Assembly (NCBI RefSeq): GCF_028476545.1 | Contig: NW_026732026.1 | Span: 382,501 to 446,500 of the forward strand | Length of the DNA: 64,000 nucleotides | Direction: 5' to 3' | Origin: Physella acuta | Lineage: Eukaryota; Mollusca; Gastropoda; Physidae | In this document: piece by piece, positions 12,301-23,395 of the stretch | Numbering within the stretch: position 1 is the stretch's first letter | How the letters are laid out: every line of letters begins with the position of its first letter | Position numbers and translations under genes: made by a program | Notes under the pieces: generated by a model | The model's database searches: none | Told to the model about the DNA's origin: nothing | What the model saw: only the letters and a program-made list of their open reading frames with translations

Positions 12301-15300
12301 TGCTGCACATGCTGTACATCAGGTGTTGAGCCTGCAGGTGCACCACCAGATATTTCTGCCACTTTCTGCTCAGCTATGATCAGTCTTTCAACTTGCTGAA
12401 CCATTTTAAGCTACACAAGTAAACAGTACAAACATTCAATCAATTAAGGAATAGTTGGTATCTAATTTTTTTCTAAGTATTTTACCAGGCATATTTAATA
12501 ATGTAATGTAATGTAATTTTAGAAAAAGCTCACAGAAAAAATATACGTTTGAAAAAAAAATTATGTCTGCAAACCTTTAACTCTCTATGTGTGTTTTTCA
12601 GTGTGCCATTCAGACCTTCAATTTCTTTACTCAACTGTTCGACTTTTTGTTTTAGATGCTGACAAAAAAAAATATAATAAATAATACAAATTCAGAAATT
12701 TGATTACATTGAAACATGTATTTTAAAATTAATTGAACAAAATAATTCATCTGAACAATTTTCAAACTTCAAATCCGTAGGTACAAAACTGAATAATAAT
12801 TATTTATCAAAACTCCAAATCTATACATGGTATAAAATATCTGACAAACCAGGTTCTTGTGCACATAGTTACATTAAATTTTTTTTTTACCTGTAATTCA
12901 TCAGATTCTTTTTTTCTTTGCATTTCTGAATAAAGAGCAAACTCACAAACTACTGCGAAATGTGAAGTAACATCTTTTTCATGTAGTAAAACTTCTTCTT
13001 TATGACCCTGAAAACAAATAATTTAGCACCTAAACTTTAGGTGAAACAAAAATGTGGAGATATAATTTAGTGGGTGAAAGCAGAAAATTATAGCACCAAA
13101 ACTTAATGTAAAGAAACCTGTAAAAAACTCATTGTATAAAAAATTTAATAATAGTCAGATGATTTGCCTCAGATTAAAATTTTAAAATACCAAGATTATC
13201 AAAATCTTTCCTTTCAAACAAGGTTATAGAAGTATATTTTAAAATTAATTCAACAAGTTTTGATACCCTTAAAAATTCAAGGGAAATAATCAGACAAAAA
13301 CTGTAATTAAAGTTGTACATCAATTTATTCAGATAATAAATTTTTATGAAGTTTGAATTTTTATATTAAAACAAAAATTTACAAGATTTACTTTATATAG
13401 TCAAAATATTTTGATTTAATTTCCTTTTAGTGTTGTTTATGAACCAAAATGAAATAGTTTAAATACAGAGATTGGCATAATTTAGTTTTTAATAGATTTC
13501 CTGATTTATTTATTTTCAAACAGATAAACAGAATTGCATTAATCAACTTAAATTTTATTTGTTCTAAACTTTGCTTCAATTTTCTATACTTAACTAATAC
13601 TACAATACAATTGTGTTATTTAGCTCTGTGTTTATCTCAATCCTGCCCAAAGAAAATCTTTAAAAAATACCATTCAAAAAGATTTTGTTACTGAAAAAAT
13701 GGTGTAACCTAGAAAATCATACTAATACAATTTCATGTTTCATACTTACCACAAAGGTGCATCCTAAAATACTAAATTTACATTCAGTTGGCTTTTTGGG
13801 ACAGTCTGCCTTATGCTCTTCTAGCTAATTAAAAAAAAAAAGAAATACAGCGTTTTTATAAACATAAATATTTTAAAGTTAATGTATTATGTTGAGATAA
13901 AAATCAAAACATCTTACCAGTCTACGTTTGTACTTAACATCTCCACATTTATAAGGACATAACACCATAGCCTCAGGGCAAGTGGATTCTTCATGTTCCT
14001 ATAAATAAGACAAGATAAATTTTCAAATATTTCAAGTTCAGTTAAATTAAGAGAAAGCTAGACCTATTTAATGTACTAGCCAAAAAAAATTGGGATTTAA
14101 TATGTTCTTACTTGTTGCTGATAAGCACTGTATTCTTCCCCGCATAAATCACACAATGTAGGTCGATGTTTACATGTTTCCTCGTGTTTGAGAGAATCTT
14201 TAAACAACATACTCTCCTGACACCCCCTTGATGAATGTCTACATACTACTGTTCGATGTTCACAATTTGGTGAATGTTTCTATAGTTTTAGACAAAAAAG
14301 TATCCTATTACTCCAAACATTTACACAACAACTTTGAGTGATGTTTAAGTATAATCATTATACTTACACTCAGTTCCCCAAACTTAAATTTTTCCTCACA
14401 GCCTTGATCTTTATTAAAACAAAAGACCGGAAGTTGCTTCATTTCCCTTCTAAACCCTGGGTCTGGCAAGATCTGAAACAAGCAGATACATTTGGATGAG
14501 TACACTCAACCTTCTTACTTGCTTCTTTAAATGTATTTATGTTATGACCAAGGTTGAACTAATCATCCATGTGTGCAAAATCTCTAGATATATATTGACC
14601 TAGATATATTAAGACTCCCTTTAATTCAATACATAACATTTTGATTGCCAGCCTAATTAAGTTTGCCAAAAAATAATCCATTAAGATTTTAAAACATTGT
14701 TATCCAAATTTAATCACATCTATCTAAATTTAAAATACTAAGTATAAACCATATTAAACAGTACATCAAGTCAATTATCATATACAAACAATAAAATTGC
14801 AACAAGATATTCAACATTAATCAGTATAATTATGCATTAGACTTAGAAACCCAATCAAAATATATTTTAAGTTCAGTCAATAAAACTTCAAAAAAACAAA
14901 AAATCTAATGATTCATTCCAAACTTTAGCCTTTCTTATTATAAAAGCACCTAGAGTGCTTAAAACACCTGTAGAAACTTACATTAGATGCTGTTATCTGT
15001 TCACAATCTTCCTCATTAGCAGGGCAAATTTTAGACGCTGAGTCGCCCAGGTAAGACCCAACACACTGGGCACACATCCTGTGACCACAAGGGGTTTGTA
15101 CTGCATCTCTAAGTAGTCCATGATGGACTGGGCACATGTACTTATCATTAGGATGCACTACCTGTGGATCCTCATTCTGAAAGTAAATATTATAATAGAC
15201 TTTATACATAGTATTAACTTCTGTTTTTGTTTTTACATTTCTGTCTGATAGTTATGACTTCATATTACTATAATAGAATTTATACATTAATCTACATATA

Positions 15301-15968
15301 TAATTCTCTTTATGGACGGACCATGCGGGGCACAACCACCACGTAAGCTCAACAGACCATATTGCTACCACCCCCACCCGTCTGGTGAGCTGTTCACAAT
15401 CGTAGTGCCGGGTTATTAGGGGTAGATAAATTAGTTTTTAAACTATTTGAAACTAAGGGGAGGTAATAACAAGTTCTGCTTGATCTTTTCATTGTTGTCT
15501 GTAAACTGTCTTCACGGACGGCTGCTTTCACTGGGCGTGGGGGGAGGGGAGAGAGGAGTGAGGATAATCGTCCTTCACTAGCTACGGATAGTGTTTTAAA
15601 GCAAAATATTTTCAGTCGCAGCATTGGTAGTGTCAAATTCACAAATTATGAATTACTGAAAAATAGGAAATAAAACAACTAAGTAGCGGCGTATGTTACG
15701 TCGCGGGGTCGGCTCGTACATATTATTAACTTATGTTTTTTGTTTTTACATTTTTTTCTGATAATTAAAACTTAATACTGTACAGTTAAAACAGTTTGAT
15801 TATACAGTAGCTTTGTTTAATGACGTTACTTACAGGTAATGAAGCATAGCTGCCTGAAGCAGGGCCACTTCCAGGTGTCTGGTATGAAGCAAATGGTGTA
15901 CTATCAGGGGCTTCGTCACCAAACCCTGATGAGAATCCACTGGCTCCTAATTCACTGCCAACAGACAT
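9385..15968 (-). CDS. TRAF3-like: TRAF3-like TNF receptor-associated factor, 12 coding exons
   Basis: Cytoplasmic adaptor and candidate E3 ligase that in animals couples TNF-receptor/Toll-type receptors to NF-kB and related signalling. Coding exons, in transcript order on the minus strand: 15968-15834, 15176-14982, 14472-14368, 14279-14112, 13998-13918, 13824-13750, 13007-12891, 12658-12575, 12410-12284, 10401-10247, 10156-9968, 9621-9385. All introns are GT-AG, all phase 0 except intron 9 (phase 1), and the joined frame is open for 555 residues; human TRAF3 has 568. Residues 1-45 are a Ser/Gly-rich leader, 58-104 a RING (TPCGHRMC core), about 125-265 TRAF zinc fingers, about 270-370 coiled coil, and 398-550 the TRAF-C/MATH domain. 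The join [17 protein letters not shown] and the stretches [24 protein letters not shown] and DALLPWPF are closest to TRAF3 as I remember it, less so to TRAF2. In the RING the second ligand is His63 and the last pair is irregular (see findings). The assignment to TRAF is very sure, to the TRAF3 branch fairly sure. Confidence 0.95.
10480..10706. repeat. 33-bp minisatellite, left part (TRAF intron 9)
   Basis: Degenerate copies of a unit reading TAAGCCAAAATTAATTACAA then ATGTTCATTAAAC. The same array continues at 11613, so the element between them inserted into it. Confidence 0.85.
10711..11608. mobile_element. TTAA-flanked inverted-repeat element in TRAF intron 9
   Basis: Both ends read TTAA then GGGGATATGC pointing inward (the right end is its reverse complement, GCATATCCCC then TTAA). 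The element is 898 bp between the two TTAA copies and interrupts a 33-bp minisatellite, a clean insertion signature. There is no coding capacity; the interior is AT-rich. TTAA duplication is typical of piggyBac-type transposases, but the GGGG terminus is not the usual piggyBac CCC start, so the superfamily is left open. Confidence 0.75.
11613..12275. repeat. 33-bp minisatellite, right part (TRAF intron 9)
   Basis: About 18 copies of the AAGCCAAAATTAATTACAAA-type unit, some lengthened by ACTAAGCCACAATAAAAAAA-like inserts. It ends about ten bases short of the splice donor of TRAF exon 9 (exon end 12284), so array length sets the spacing to that donor. Confidence 0.92.
15290..15722 (+). mobile_element. 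Helentron-like non-autonomous element in TRAF intron 1
   Basis: It starts at TATATAATTCTCTT and ends GGCTCGTACATATTA after a stem-loop, GCGGCGTA TGT TACGTCGC. The same body (TGGTGAGCTGTTCAC, GCCGGGTTATTAGGGG, GATAGTGTTTTAAAGCAAA, ATTTTCAG, CACAAATTATGAATTACTGA) occurs at 53488-53942 and inverted at 18828-19226. A 3' hairpin and insertion in AT sequence without terminal inverted repeats fit Helitron/Helentron biology. The class call is tentative. Confidence 0.6.
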
Positions 15969-15982
15969 TTTATGTCAGAAAC
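15969..15982 (-). other. TRAF3-like 5' UTR segment behind a splice acceptor
   Basis: Reading the minus strand, TTCTAG at about 15988-15983 is followed by 14 bases and then the ATG at 15968. This looks like a splice acceptor, so at least one non-coding 5' exon should lie upstream, above about 16000. I could not place that exon or the promoter; the GC-balanced stretch 16830-16980 is one candidate, on weak grounds. Confidence 0.5.
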
Positions 15983-16082
15983 CTAGAATACAAAAATGTA
16001 ATTGTAGTTTAAATATTGCAAATAATTTAAGTAGGTTTATTATGTTGCAATTAAATATTATATAAATAAAACTATTGGTGGC

Positions 16083-17090
16083 TTGGAGTTATTTATTTTA
16101 AGAAAAATTACAGCAAAATGTATGTGGATTAACACTTCTTTATCCTCACAACCCTCAACCACAACACCCCCCCCCCAGTCATCATCAAGAATTACACAAG
16201 CCATATTTCTTGAATCATATTTTCCCAGTCAAGACAAAAGTCTGATTCACCCCCCCCCCCCCCCCCCCCCAAAAGTGTGGCATGCACTGATGATGACCCC
16301 AAAGCTATGCATTTATTCTGAAATATTGCTGCATTTCTAGAGAGACTTTTTTTTTCCATGGACATTTTGCTCTGGGCATTGATTAAAGTATATTTTCTAT
16401 ATAAATTACATCTTTTAATTGCCCAAAAGGGGTGGAGTTGGGTGGGGTGGCTGTGGATGCTCTGACTCCCCCCCCCCTCTCCCTCAAAGAGATACCTGAA
16501 AGATACTGCATATATATATAGTATGCTTTGCCTTTAAAATAAAAGCTCCATGTCTATTTCTTCTCTTTATAAATTGTTTAATAGTAAAAATTATATTTGT
16601 ATCAGGGATGCATAAGATGAAAATTAGGCATACTAAAAAGATTTTGAAATAAAATTGCTGATAACATATTAGATTTGATCAATAATTTGTAATTTATTCA
16701 TAAATAATTATATTAGGATAACTCAAATTATGTTTTTAATATTCCGTTTTGGCATAATAGCAGCTTGATTTGGCTTAAAGTTTAGTGATCTGGCAACCTA
16801 CATAAGTTCGCCTAAGCAAGCCTTTTTTGTGCAGGCCGAAAGTCTTTCAACTTTTCCCATGCTTTGCAACTGCGCCAGTTAGTCGAGTCGATTGCATTTC
16901 GGATGCATAGCGTAGATCAATGGTAGACGTGAGTTCAATGGCTAGAGCCGACAGTGATGAACAGAAGCGGATCAATAACGTTTTTTTTTTTTTTTGCTTT
17001 CGTATCGGAGTTAAAAAAAAAAAAAAAAAAAAGCAACTAACAGCTGACAGCTGACAAAAAAATCTGAACATAAAACTATTTCAACGCATT
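16083..17090. other. Gene-free flank upstream of the TRAF3-like gene
   Basis: It holds C runs (16165, 16248-16270), a G-run MITE relic near 16440-16500 (AAAGAGATACCTGAAAGATACTG), and facing T and A runs at 16980-17033. The stretch 16830-16980 is the most GC-balanced and might hold the 5' UTR or promoter of the minus-strand gene. No open frame is convincing. Confidence 0.4.
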
Positions 17091-17508
17091 AGGGGTCGTC
17101 CATAAATAACGTCACACTCGTAGGGGGAAAAGGGGGGCCCGTAATTTTGTGACGGTGTGTGATGAGGGGGAGGGGGGTTGAGATGGTGTGACATCACTTT
17201 TTTTCATTATAAAAAAAGCAATGTTAGAAAACGAGTTTTAGCCGTTATTTCGCGTTTTAGAAAACGGTTTTTAATAAATTGTAATAGAAATTGATCCAAA
17301 TACTCTATGTTGACTGAGTTCTCACAAGATTTTGGAAAAATAACGATGTTTTAAGAAAAATTCAACAACAATTTTGAGGGGGGTTGTAGGCTGAGGGGTG
17401 ACGTCATTTTAGGGGGGGGGGGTTAGCTTTTTGTGACGACGTGTGACGGAGGGGAGGGGGGAGGTAAAAATCGTCAAAAAAAAGCGTGACGTCATTTATG
17501 GATGACCT
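17091..17508. mobile_element. MITE with GGTCGTCCATAAAT termini
   Basis: The left end reads AGGGGTCGTCCATAAATAAC then GTCAC; the right end, reverse-complemented, reads AGGTCATCCATAAATGACGT then CAC. That is about 24 bases of terminal inverted repeat, flanked by ATTA on both sides. Interior is G-rich with repeated GTGACG and no coding. A diverged partial copy is at 52822-53072. A TIR DNA transposon derivative; superfamily not assigned. Confidence 0.75.
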
Positions 17509-17914
17509 ATTACTGAAATAAAAAGCGAGCTATTTAACAACGATGTTCACGAACGATCGTAGTGACTAGTCAGTACATTTCAGTAGTCAACAACTGTCGC
17601 GAGTCACACTGTGTTCACGTCCATAGACCCAACCAGCGATCTTTGCCCGCCGTGTGAAACGGAAGCTAGATGGGTCGGTGCTATTATAGAGGTCGTTAAG
17701 ACAACACCCTTAATTAGTCAAAGGTAAGCTATAATAGCTCTAGGTTCGCATGCCTTGTTTTAAAATTAATAAATCTTGTAGAAGAAATAGTAGATGGTTT
17801 TTTTTTTATGTAAGGGTCATCTATTTACGACGACCTTACAAATACAAACGAGATCGTTGTGTGGAAGGGGTGTGGGGGGGGGGGGACGTCCACGCGAAAC
17901 ACTAACTTCACAAG

Positions 17915-18076
17915 CAGAGATTCTTCCAGGTATCTCTTCCCCCCCCCCCCCGAACGAAATTTATATAGAAAATATATACTTTTAACAGTGTCCGCCACCC
18001 CCCCCCCCCCCCGAAAATTGAAAATTTCAAGTGCCCCCCCCCCCCCCCGGAGAAAAAAAGTCTGAAAGAAACACTG
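17915..18076. mobile_element. G/C-run hAT MITE, complete copy
   Basis: Ends CAGAGATTCTTCCAGG and, inverted, CAGTGTTTCTTTCAGAC. The 8-bp flanks TTCACAAG and GTCACAAG match at 7 of 8, the target-duplication length of hAT elements. The 162-bp body contains three long C runs on this strand and the family core motif ATAGAAAATATATACTTTTA. Open frames across the C runs are spurious. Confidence 0.8.
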
Positions 18077-18827
18077 GTCACAAGTCTTGTAGTTATAAAA
18101 AGAAAACAACATTTTTCCTGGGAACATAACTTGTGTATAGCTTTTACTTTCATTAGAACTTGGGCGCTCGCTTTTAAACAACAGCTCTTTACGTGCGGCG
18201 ACAACACGGTTTCTACAGTTATTAAATCAAAGGCGCTTTGTTGATGAGAACTCAGTGTGGCCTTATTGTTCATGAACTGCCAGTGGGTTTTTTTCATACT
18301 GTTGTTAGTTAAATAGAAATCGAATTTTAATTTTATAATTAGTATAAGGCAATTGATGAACAAAACTTTTCTGTAGGTCTATAATGTTAGTATAACTTTT
18401 ATATTCTATCATTTTATTATAAATGAAGTTAGTTTGAAAAAAAAACTGTACTCAACTGAGCACACCGTAACAGGCTTTTAAAAAAAACAAGTTGCGCTTG
18501 TGTCGGTAATGGAATGGGTAAAGTAATTACTTTTATAGCAAAGGAAGTCTAGAGCAAATATGTCGGGAGCTCATTTGTCGGAAGCCAAATTGTTGTGGAA
18601 TTTTTTAGTCCGGCCTCGTTGATTTGGGCTATTTTGCGGGGCCATTTTGACGGTGCACCAAGCGACGCACGTAGATAACATCGAAATAGAAACTATGGCC
18701 CGATGGACAATAGAGCAAATGTATAGTTAAAACTACTTGAACTCATCTTTAGAGTTAATTGCGATTTTCAAGGTAGGGCACTAAAATGATGCAGTTTAAT
18801 AACGTTATCCTAAAGAAGAGGCTATAT

Positions 18828-19226
18828 ATAATACGAGCTGACCCGCTGCGTATCATACGCCGCTATTTATTTATTTTTTTTTTCTACTTTTCAGTAATTT
18901 ATAATTTGTGAATTCGACAGTACCAATGCTGCCATTGAAAATATTTGCTTAAAAACACTAACACCCCCCCCCCCACGTGAAAGCAGCCTCCTCTTAGTTA
19001 CCTCCTCTAAGTTTAAAATCGTTTCAAACTAAATTATCTGCCCCTAATAGCCGTCACCAAACCCGTCTCTATGATTGTAAAATGTAAACAGAGTGAACAC
19101 CGCTCACCAGATCATGTGGGGGTGGGGTAGGGGTGGTAGTGATTACTGATAGAGAGGAAGAGAGGGGACTGCAAAGGCGCGCTTGCAGCTTGTTTTCTGA
19201 TCCCAGAAGAGAATTATATATATAGA
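18828..19226 (-). mobile_element. Helentron-like non-autonomous element, inverted copy
   Basis: On the minus strand it starts TATATAATTCTCTTCTGGGA and ends with the hairpin GCGGCGTA TGA TACGCAGC followed by GGGTCAGCTCGTATTATATA. Body motifs match 15290-15722 and 53488-53942. Confidence 0.6.
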
Positions 19227-19929
19227 TTGGCGCAGGTGGGTGCTCGCCGCGATGCGAGATCGGCGATAAAAAGAAAATGACATTAGTCATTATTGAGAAA
19301 GTGTGTCGTAAAAGTGTGTCGTCACACTTTCAGAAACGATGTTAGAATCTAAAATAAACCATAAAACGAAACCTTCGACAGAACCAAAATTTGTACACTT
19401 CACAACTTGCCTATAGGTCTATATTGGTAAATATCCATAATTAAAATGAACAGAATGATGCTACGCTATTTTATGTCGACTTTTTCAACTTTTCAAACAT
19501 CGGCACAAAAATTCTAAATTCCTCTAAATTAGTCTAAATAGACACCCTGAATAACGTCACACTTCAGCACCATTTAAAAAAAAAAAGTTATTTCCCTTAA
19601 TAAGGGGATATAACCAATTTTTTAAAAAGTCCACAGTGGTCAGCTGTTTGCCAGCTAAACTGGTGAGAGCATCTCTCATCACTGTTTAATAGGCTACTGA
19701 ACAAATTATCAAAATTTGAGTTAAAATTTAACTTTTTATAATGCAATAATTTTATGTTAATACTGTTTCTTAGAATTAGGCCTGAATATTTCCAGGTTTT
19801 CATAAGTAAGTACTAAACAAAGTATTTCAGTTTTTATATTAATTATACCTACAAAATATTATATCAGGACTGCTTAAGATCACAATATTGTTGATTATTG
19901 ATTTACAATAATATACAATAATATACACA
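19227..19929. other. AT-rich interval, no gene recognised
   Basis: Open frames here are short and AT-driven. There are no terminal repeats or splice-supported exons I could identify. Confidence 0.5.
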
Positions 19930-20373
19930 TATATTTTAGTACATAAATTATGTTTGAAATCAATAAGCCTATTATGCTTATTATTCATCATAAAATAATT
20001 AGATATTAGATCTAAGTTTAGTTTACATTTCAGCATGCTTATGCTTATTATTCCTCATAATAATTAGATATTAGATCTAAGTTTAGTTTACATTTCAGCA
20101 TGCAATTATAATGGCAACAATTATTTTTTTAAATCAAAACAGTAAAACATGATAATAGATTTAAAAGTATATAAATTTAAGAGTAAATTTATATATACTG
20201 AATTTATTTAGGAGAGAATAGTTAATCTGTTTATAAACAGTAAATTCAAAACAGTAACTTAGGTTAGGAAGGCAGCTGTTAATGTGACATTTCAACATTC
20301 AGCCCCCCCCCCCCCCCTATCTATCTACCAATATCACCAGTAGTTGACAAGCTGCGTCTTGCACCCATATATA
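19930..20373. repeat. Tandem duplication unit 1, left part (interrupted by the LTR element)
   Basis: The sequence from ATTATGCTTATTATTC through the C run to GACAAGCTGCGTCTTGCACC closely matches 23396-23745. Unit 1 resumes at 23235 (TATAGATCCACAGGGG). A local 68-base duplication lies inside it (19970-20104). Confidence 0.85.
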
Positions 20374-21415
20374 TGTTGGCTGGTACCTCATTTAATACCC
20401 CCCCCCCCCCCCTCTTTCCTCCAGCGTGGCCTATTTAACAATTCAGATACGACCCGGCAAGAAACCATTGTTCACCCCCCTCCCCCTCCCCCCGTTTCCC
20501 CCGTTGACCCTAGGTCGCATACCTGGGACAACGGAGGTTAGGTTGTTGCAAGCTCAGTGGAGAGCTATACTTTGGATGGAGTAGATGTGTATGGGTGTGC
20601 TTAGGCTGGTCGCGATGTTGGGCCGTTGCTGTCGTGTGAGATGCTGTACCGTTGCTGTTTAGATGGTGCAGAAGCTGTCGCTGCACCTGTCGTGATGTCG
20701 ACCTGTCCTGTGAGCTGCTGTCGCTGTACCTGTCGTGATGTCGACCTGTCCTGTGAGCTGCTGTCGCTGTACCTGTCGTGATGTCGACCTGTCCTGTGAG
20801 CTGCTGTCGCTGTACCTGTCGTGATGTCGACCTGTCCTGCATGTGAGCTGCTGTCGCTGTACCTGTCGTGATGTCGACCTGTCCTGTGAGCTGCTGTCGT
20901 TGTACATGCGGCTAGATGCTGTTGCTGTACCTGTCGTCGTAATGTCAACCTGTGCTGTCCTATGAGATGCTGTTGCTGTACCAGTCATCGAGATGTCAAC
21001 CCGAGGCTGTCATCGAAAAGCTGTCCTGTTGACAGTCACTGTTATGTTGCTGTATGTATGGAGTTGTGAGTACCGGTACTGAAAGTATGTAGAGTGATGA
21101 TGTTGTTATTCGCTCTGATTATTGGAACACTGTAATCTATTGTATTGTCTGTAATACGTAATAAATGTATTGAAATGCTAAGTTTTATTTTTAGTTAAAT
21201 ATTAATGTTGTATTAGTGTTAATTAATTAGTTTTGCTCAGGTCTGGTAAACCTCCTTGACCCACAAGGATGCACGGATTTGAGAGAACAATACCATCTTA
21301 CCATCTCTCTCTTTGTATCGGTTACAAACAAAGAAAACAACCCCCACGTAACATTTGGTGTCAGAAGTGGGATAGCAGTGATACCTATAAACAACATAAC
21401 TAACACCCCCTAACA
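20374..21415. repeat. Left LTR
   Basis: TG...CA type terminal repeat. It contains a C-rich 5' part, a 43-bp minisatellite (about 20676-20900) and an AATAAA near 21160 that would suit the R/U5 polyadenylation signal. Near its 3' end (21346-21373) it carries an older-looking LTR-end plus primer-site arrangement (see findings). Confidence 0.88.
20676..20900. repeat. 43-bp minisatellite inside the left LTR
   Basis: About five copies of a unit beginning CTGTCGTGATGTCGACCTGT and continuing with CCTGTGAGCTGCTGTCGCTG then TAC. The identical array sits in the right LTR at 22495-22719. Minus-strand frames rich in DRSTSRQVQRQ come only from this repeat. Confidence 0.9.
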
Positions 21416-22192
21416 TTTGGTAGCAACGAGTGGGATCCGTGATTGAGCAAACTAAATTAAGATTTTTTCAAAAATTGGTTTTTTAAATATGTTGAGTATA
21501 TGTTGGTTTACCTCAGCATAATTTTTTTATGTGTATACTTTTTTTTATTTGCATTGTTAACTTTTGGAACGTGTAGAATACGTTTAATTTACTGTAAGAA
21601 TGTGTGTGTGATTGCTGCTATTTTGTGTGTTTTTGCATTGTGCTAATGTTACACACTGAATTAGCACTGACGGAATTATTTTTAGGCCATTTTTAAGAAT
21701 AATTTGGGTAGCCAGTTGACATGCAACCTTTGTAAGTTTTAATGGTGTTGAACGTATTATTGGCAACTATGGTATTCGTTGAATAGTAATTATTGTAGAT
21801 GAAACATGCTGTTACATAATTTTATGACTGGGAAGACTTGGCTGATATTGGTACCGGATGTACATTATCAGGCCTTGTGGTATAAAACTATGTGGGACTG
21901 ACGAGTATTTATCTTTACTGATGGCCATTTATTTGTAGTCGAAAGGCGTGATTTGTCCATTTTGGTTAACTACCCTTTAAAGATAAGTACGTGTTTATAC
22001 CTGGTTTCAGTAGATGTTCATTTTTGAGACATTTCAGTATGCTCATTGATGTTTTTTGCCTTTAGTGGCCTTTACTGTAAATTAGAGGTATGTGTTGTGT
22101 CAGTAGGTGAACAGTAAAGTAGAATGTTTATCTCAATTAGTTGTCTTTGTTAAGTTGATTGCGGGGACGCAATCATTTTTGCAGGAGAAGCA
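21416..22192. other. Interior of the LTR element, non-coding
   Basis: Primer-binding site at its left end, purine-rich tract at its right end, and otherwise T-rich sequence in which I recognise no gag, protease or polymerase motif. The element would depend on proteins supplied by another family. Confidence 0.8.
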
Positions 22193-23234
22193 TGTTGGCT
22201 GGTACCTCATTTAATACCCCCCCCCCCCCCCTCTTTCCTCCAGCGTGGCCTATTTAACAATTCAGATACGACCCGGCAAGAAACCATTGTTCACCCCCCT
22301 CCCCCTCCCCCCGTTTCCCCCGTTGACCCTAGGTCGCATACCTGGGACAACGGAGGTTAGGTTGTTGCAAGCTCAGTGGAGAGCTATACTTTGGATGGAG
22401 TAGATGTGTATGGGTGTGCTTAGGCTGGTCGCGATGTTGGGCCGTTGCTGTCGTGTGAGATGCTGTACCGTTGCTGTTTAGATGGTGCAGAAGCTGTCGC
22501 TGCACCTGTCGTGATGTCGACCTGTCCTGTGAGCTGCTGTCGCTGTACCTGTCGTGATGTCGACCTGTCCTGTGAGCTGCTGTCGCTGTACCTGTCGTGA
22601 TGTCGACCTGTCCTGTGAGCTGCTGTCGCTGTACCTGTCGTGATGTCGACCTGTCCTGCATGTGAGCTGCTGTCGCTGTACCTGTCGTGATGTCGACCTG
22701 TCCTGTGAGCTGCTGTCGTTGTACATGCGGCTAGATGCTGTTGCTGTACCTGTCGTCGTAATGTCAACCTGTGCTGTCCTATGAGATGCTGTTGCTGTAC
22801 CAGTCATCGAGATGTCAACCCGAGGCTGTCATCGAAAAGCTGTCCTGTTGACAGTCACTGTTATGTTGCTGTATGTATGGAGTTGTGAGTACCGGTACTG
22901 AAAGTATGTAGAGTGATGATGTTGTTATTCGCTCTGATTATTGGAACACTGTAATCTATTGTATTGTCTGTAATACGTAATAAATGTATTGAAATGCTAA
23001 GTTTTATTTTTAGTTAAATATTAATGTTGTATTAGTGTTAATTAATTAGTTTTGCTCAGGTCTGGTAAACCTCCTTGACCCACAAGGATGCACGGATTTG
23101 AGAGAACAATACCATCTTACCATCTCTCTCTTTGTATCGGTTACAAACAAAGAAAACAACCCCCACGTAACATTTGGTGTCAGAAGTGGGATAGCAGTGA
23201 TACCTATAAACAACATAACTAACACCCCCTAACA
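22193..23234. repeat. Right LTR
   Basis: Matches the left LTR at a constant offset of 1819 bases over its whole length, including the 43-bp array, the AATAAA and the CCCCTAACA end. It is followed by the second TATA of the target duplication. Confidence 0.88.
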
Positions 23235-23395
23235 TATAGATCCACAGGGGTTCTGCTAATCAATAATTAAGTAGCCTACCATCATTCAGTATTGCAGCCT
23301 ACTGCGAATTGCACATACCGTCTGCACTTCCATTCGTTTCAAGCATGCATATTAATTATAATTGTAGGCATAACTAATAATCTAATAATTATGTT

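Larger units (their letters stand above)
20374..23234. mobile_element. Non-autonomous LTR retrotransposon, whole-looking, young
   Basis: Two 1042-bp direct repeats, each opening TGTTGGCTGG and closing CCCCTAACA, enclose a 777-bp interior without protein-coding capacity. The flanks are TATA on both sides (20370-20373 and 23235-23238), a 4-bp target duplication. The paralogous empty site at about 23742 confirms the insertion. The LTRs show no difference that I could see, which points to a recent insertion. A tRNA-like primer-binding site follows the left LTR after two bases (TGGTAGCAACGAGTGGGAT, 21418-21436), and the purine-rich tract AGGAGAAG precedes the right LTR. A TRIM/LARD-like derivative; the parent family is unknown. 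Confidence 0.88.

Noticed and set aside
17825-18363. Minus-strand frames of 118 and 151 codons rich in Gly, and similar frames at 48500-48833 and 52532-52864
   Set aside because: They run through homopolymer C or G tracts of MITEs, whose length varies, so the frames have no meaning.
20510-20988. Three overlapping minus-strand frames of 109-115 codons rich in DRSTSRQVQ, repeated at 22329-22807
   Set aside because: All three frames of a 43-bp minisatellite inside the LTRs are open because the unit lacks stops. There is no start context, domain or splice signal.
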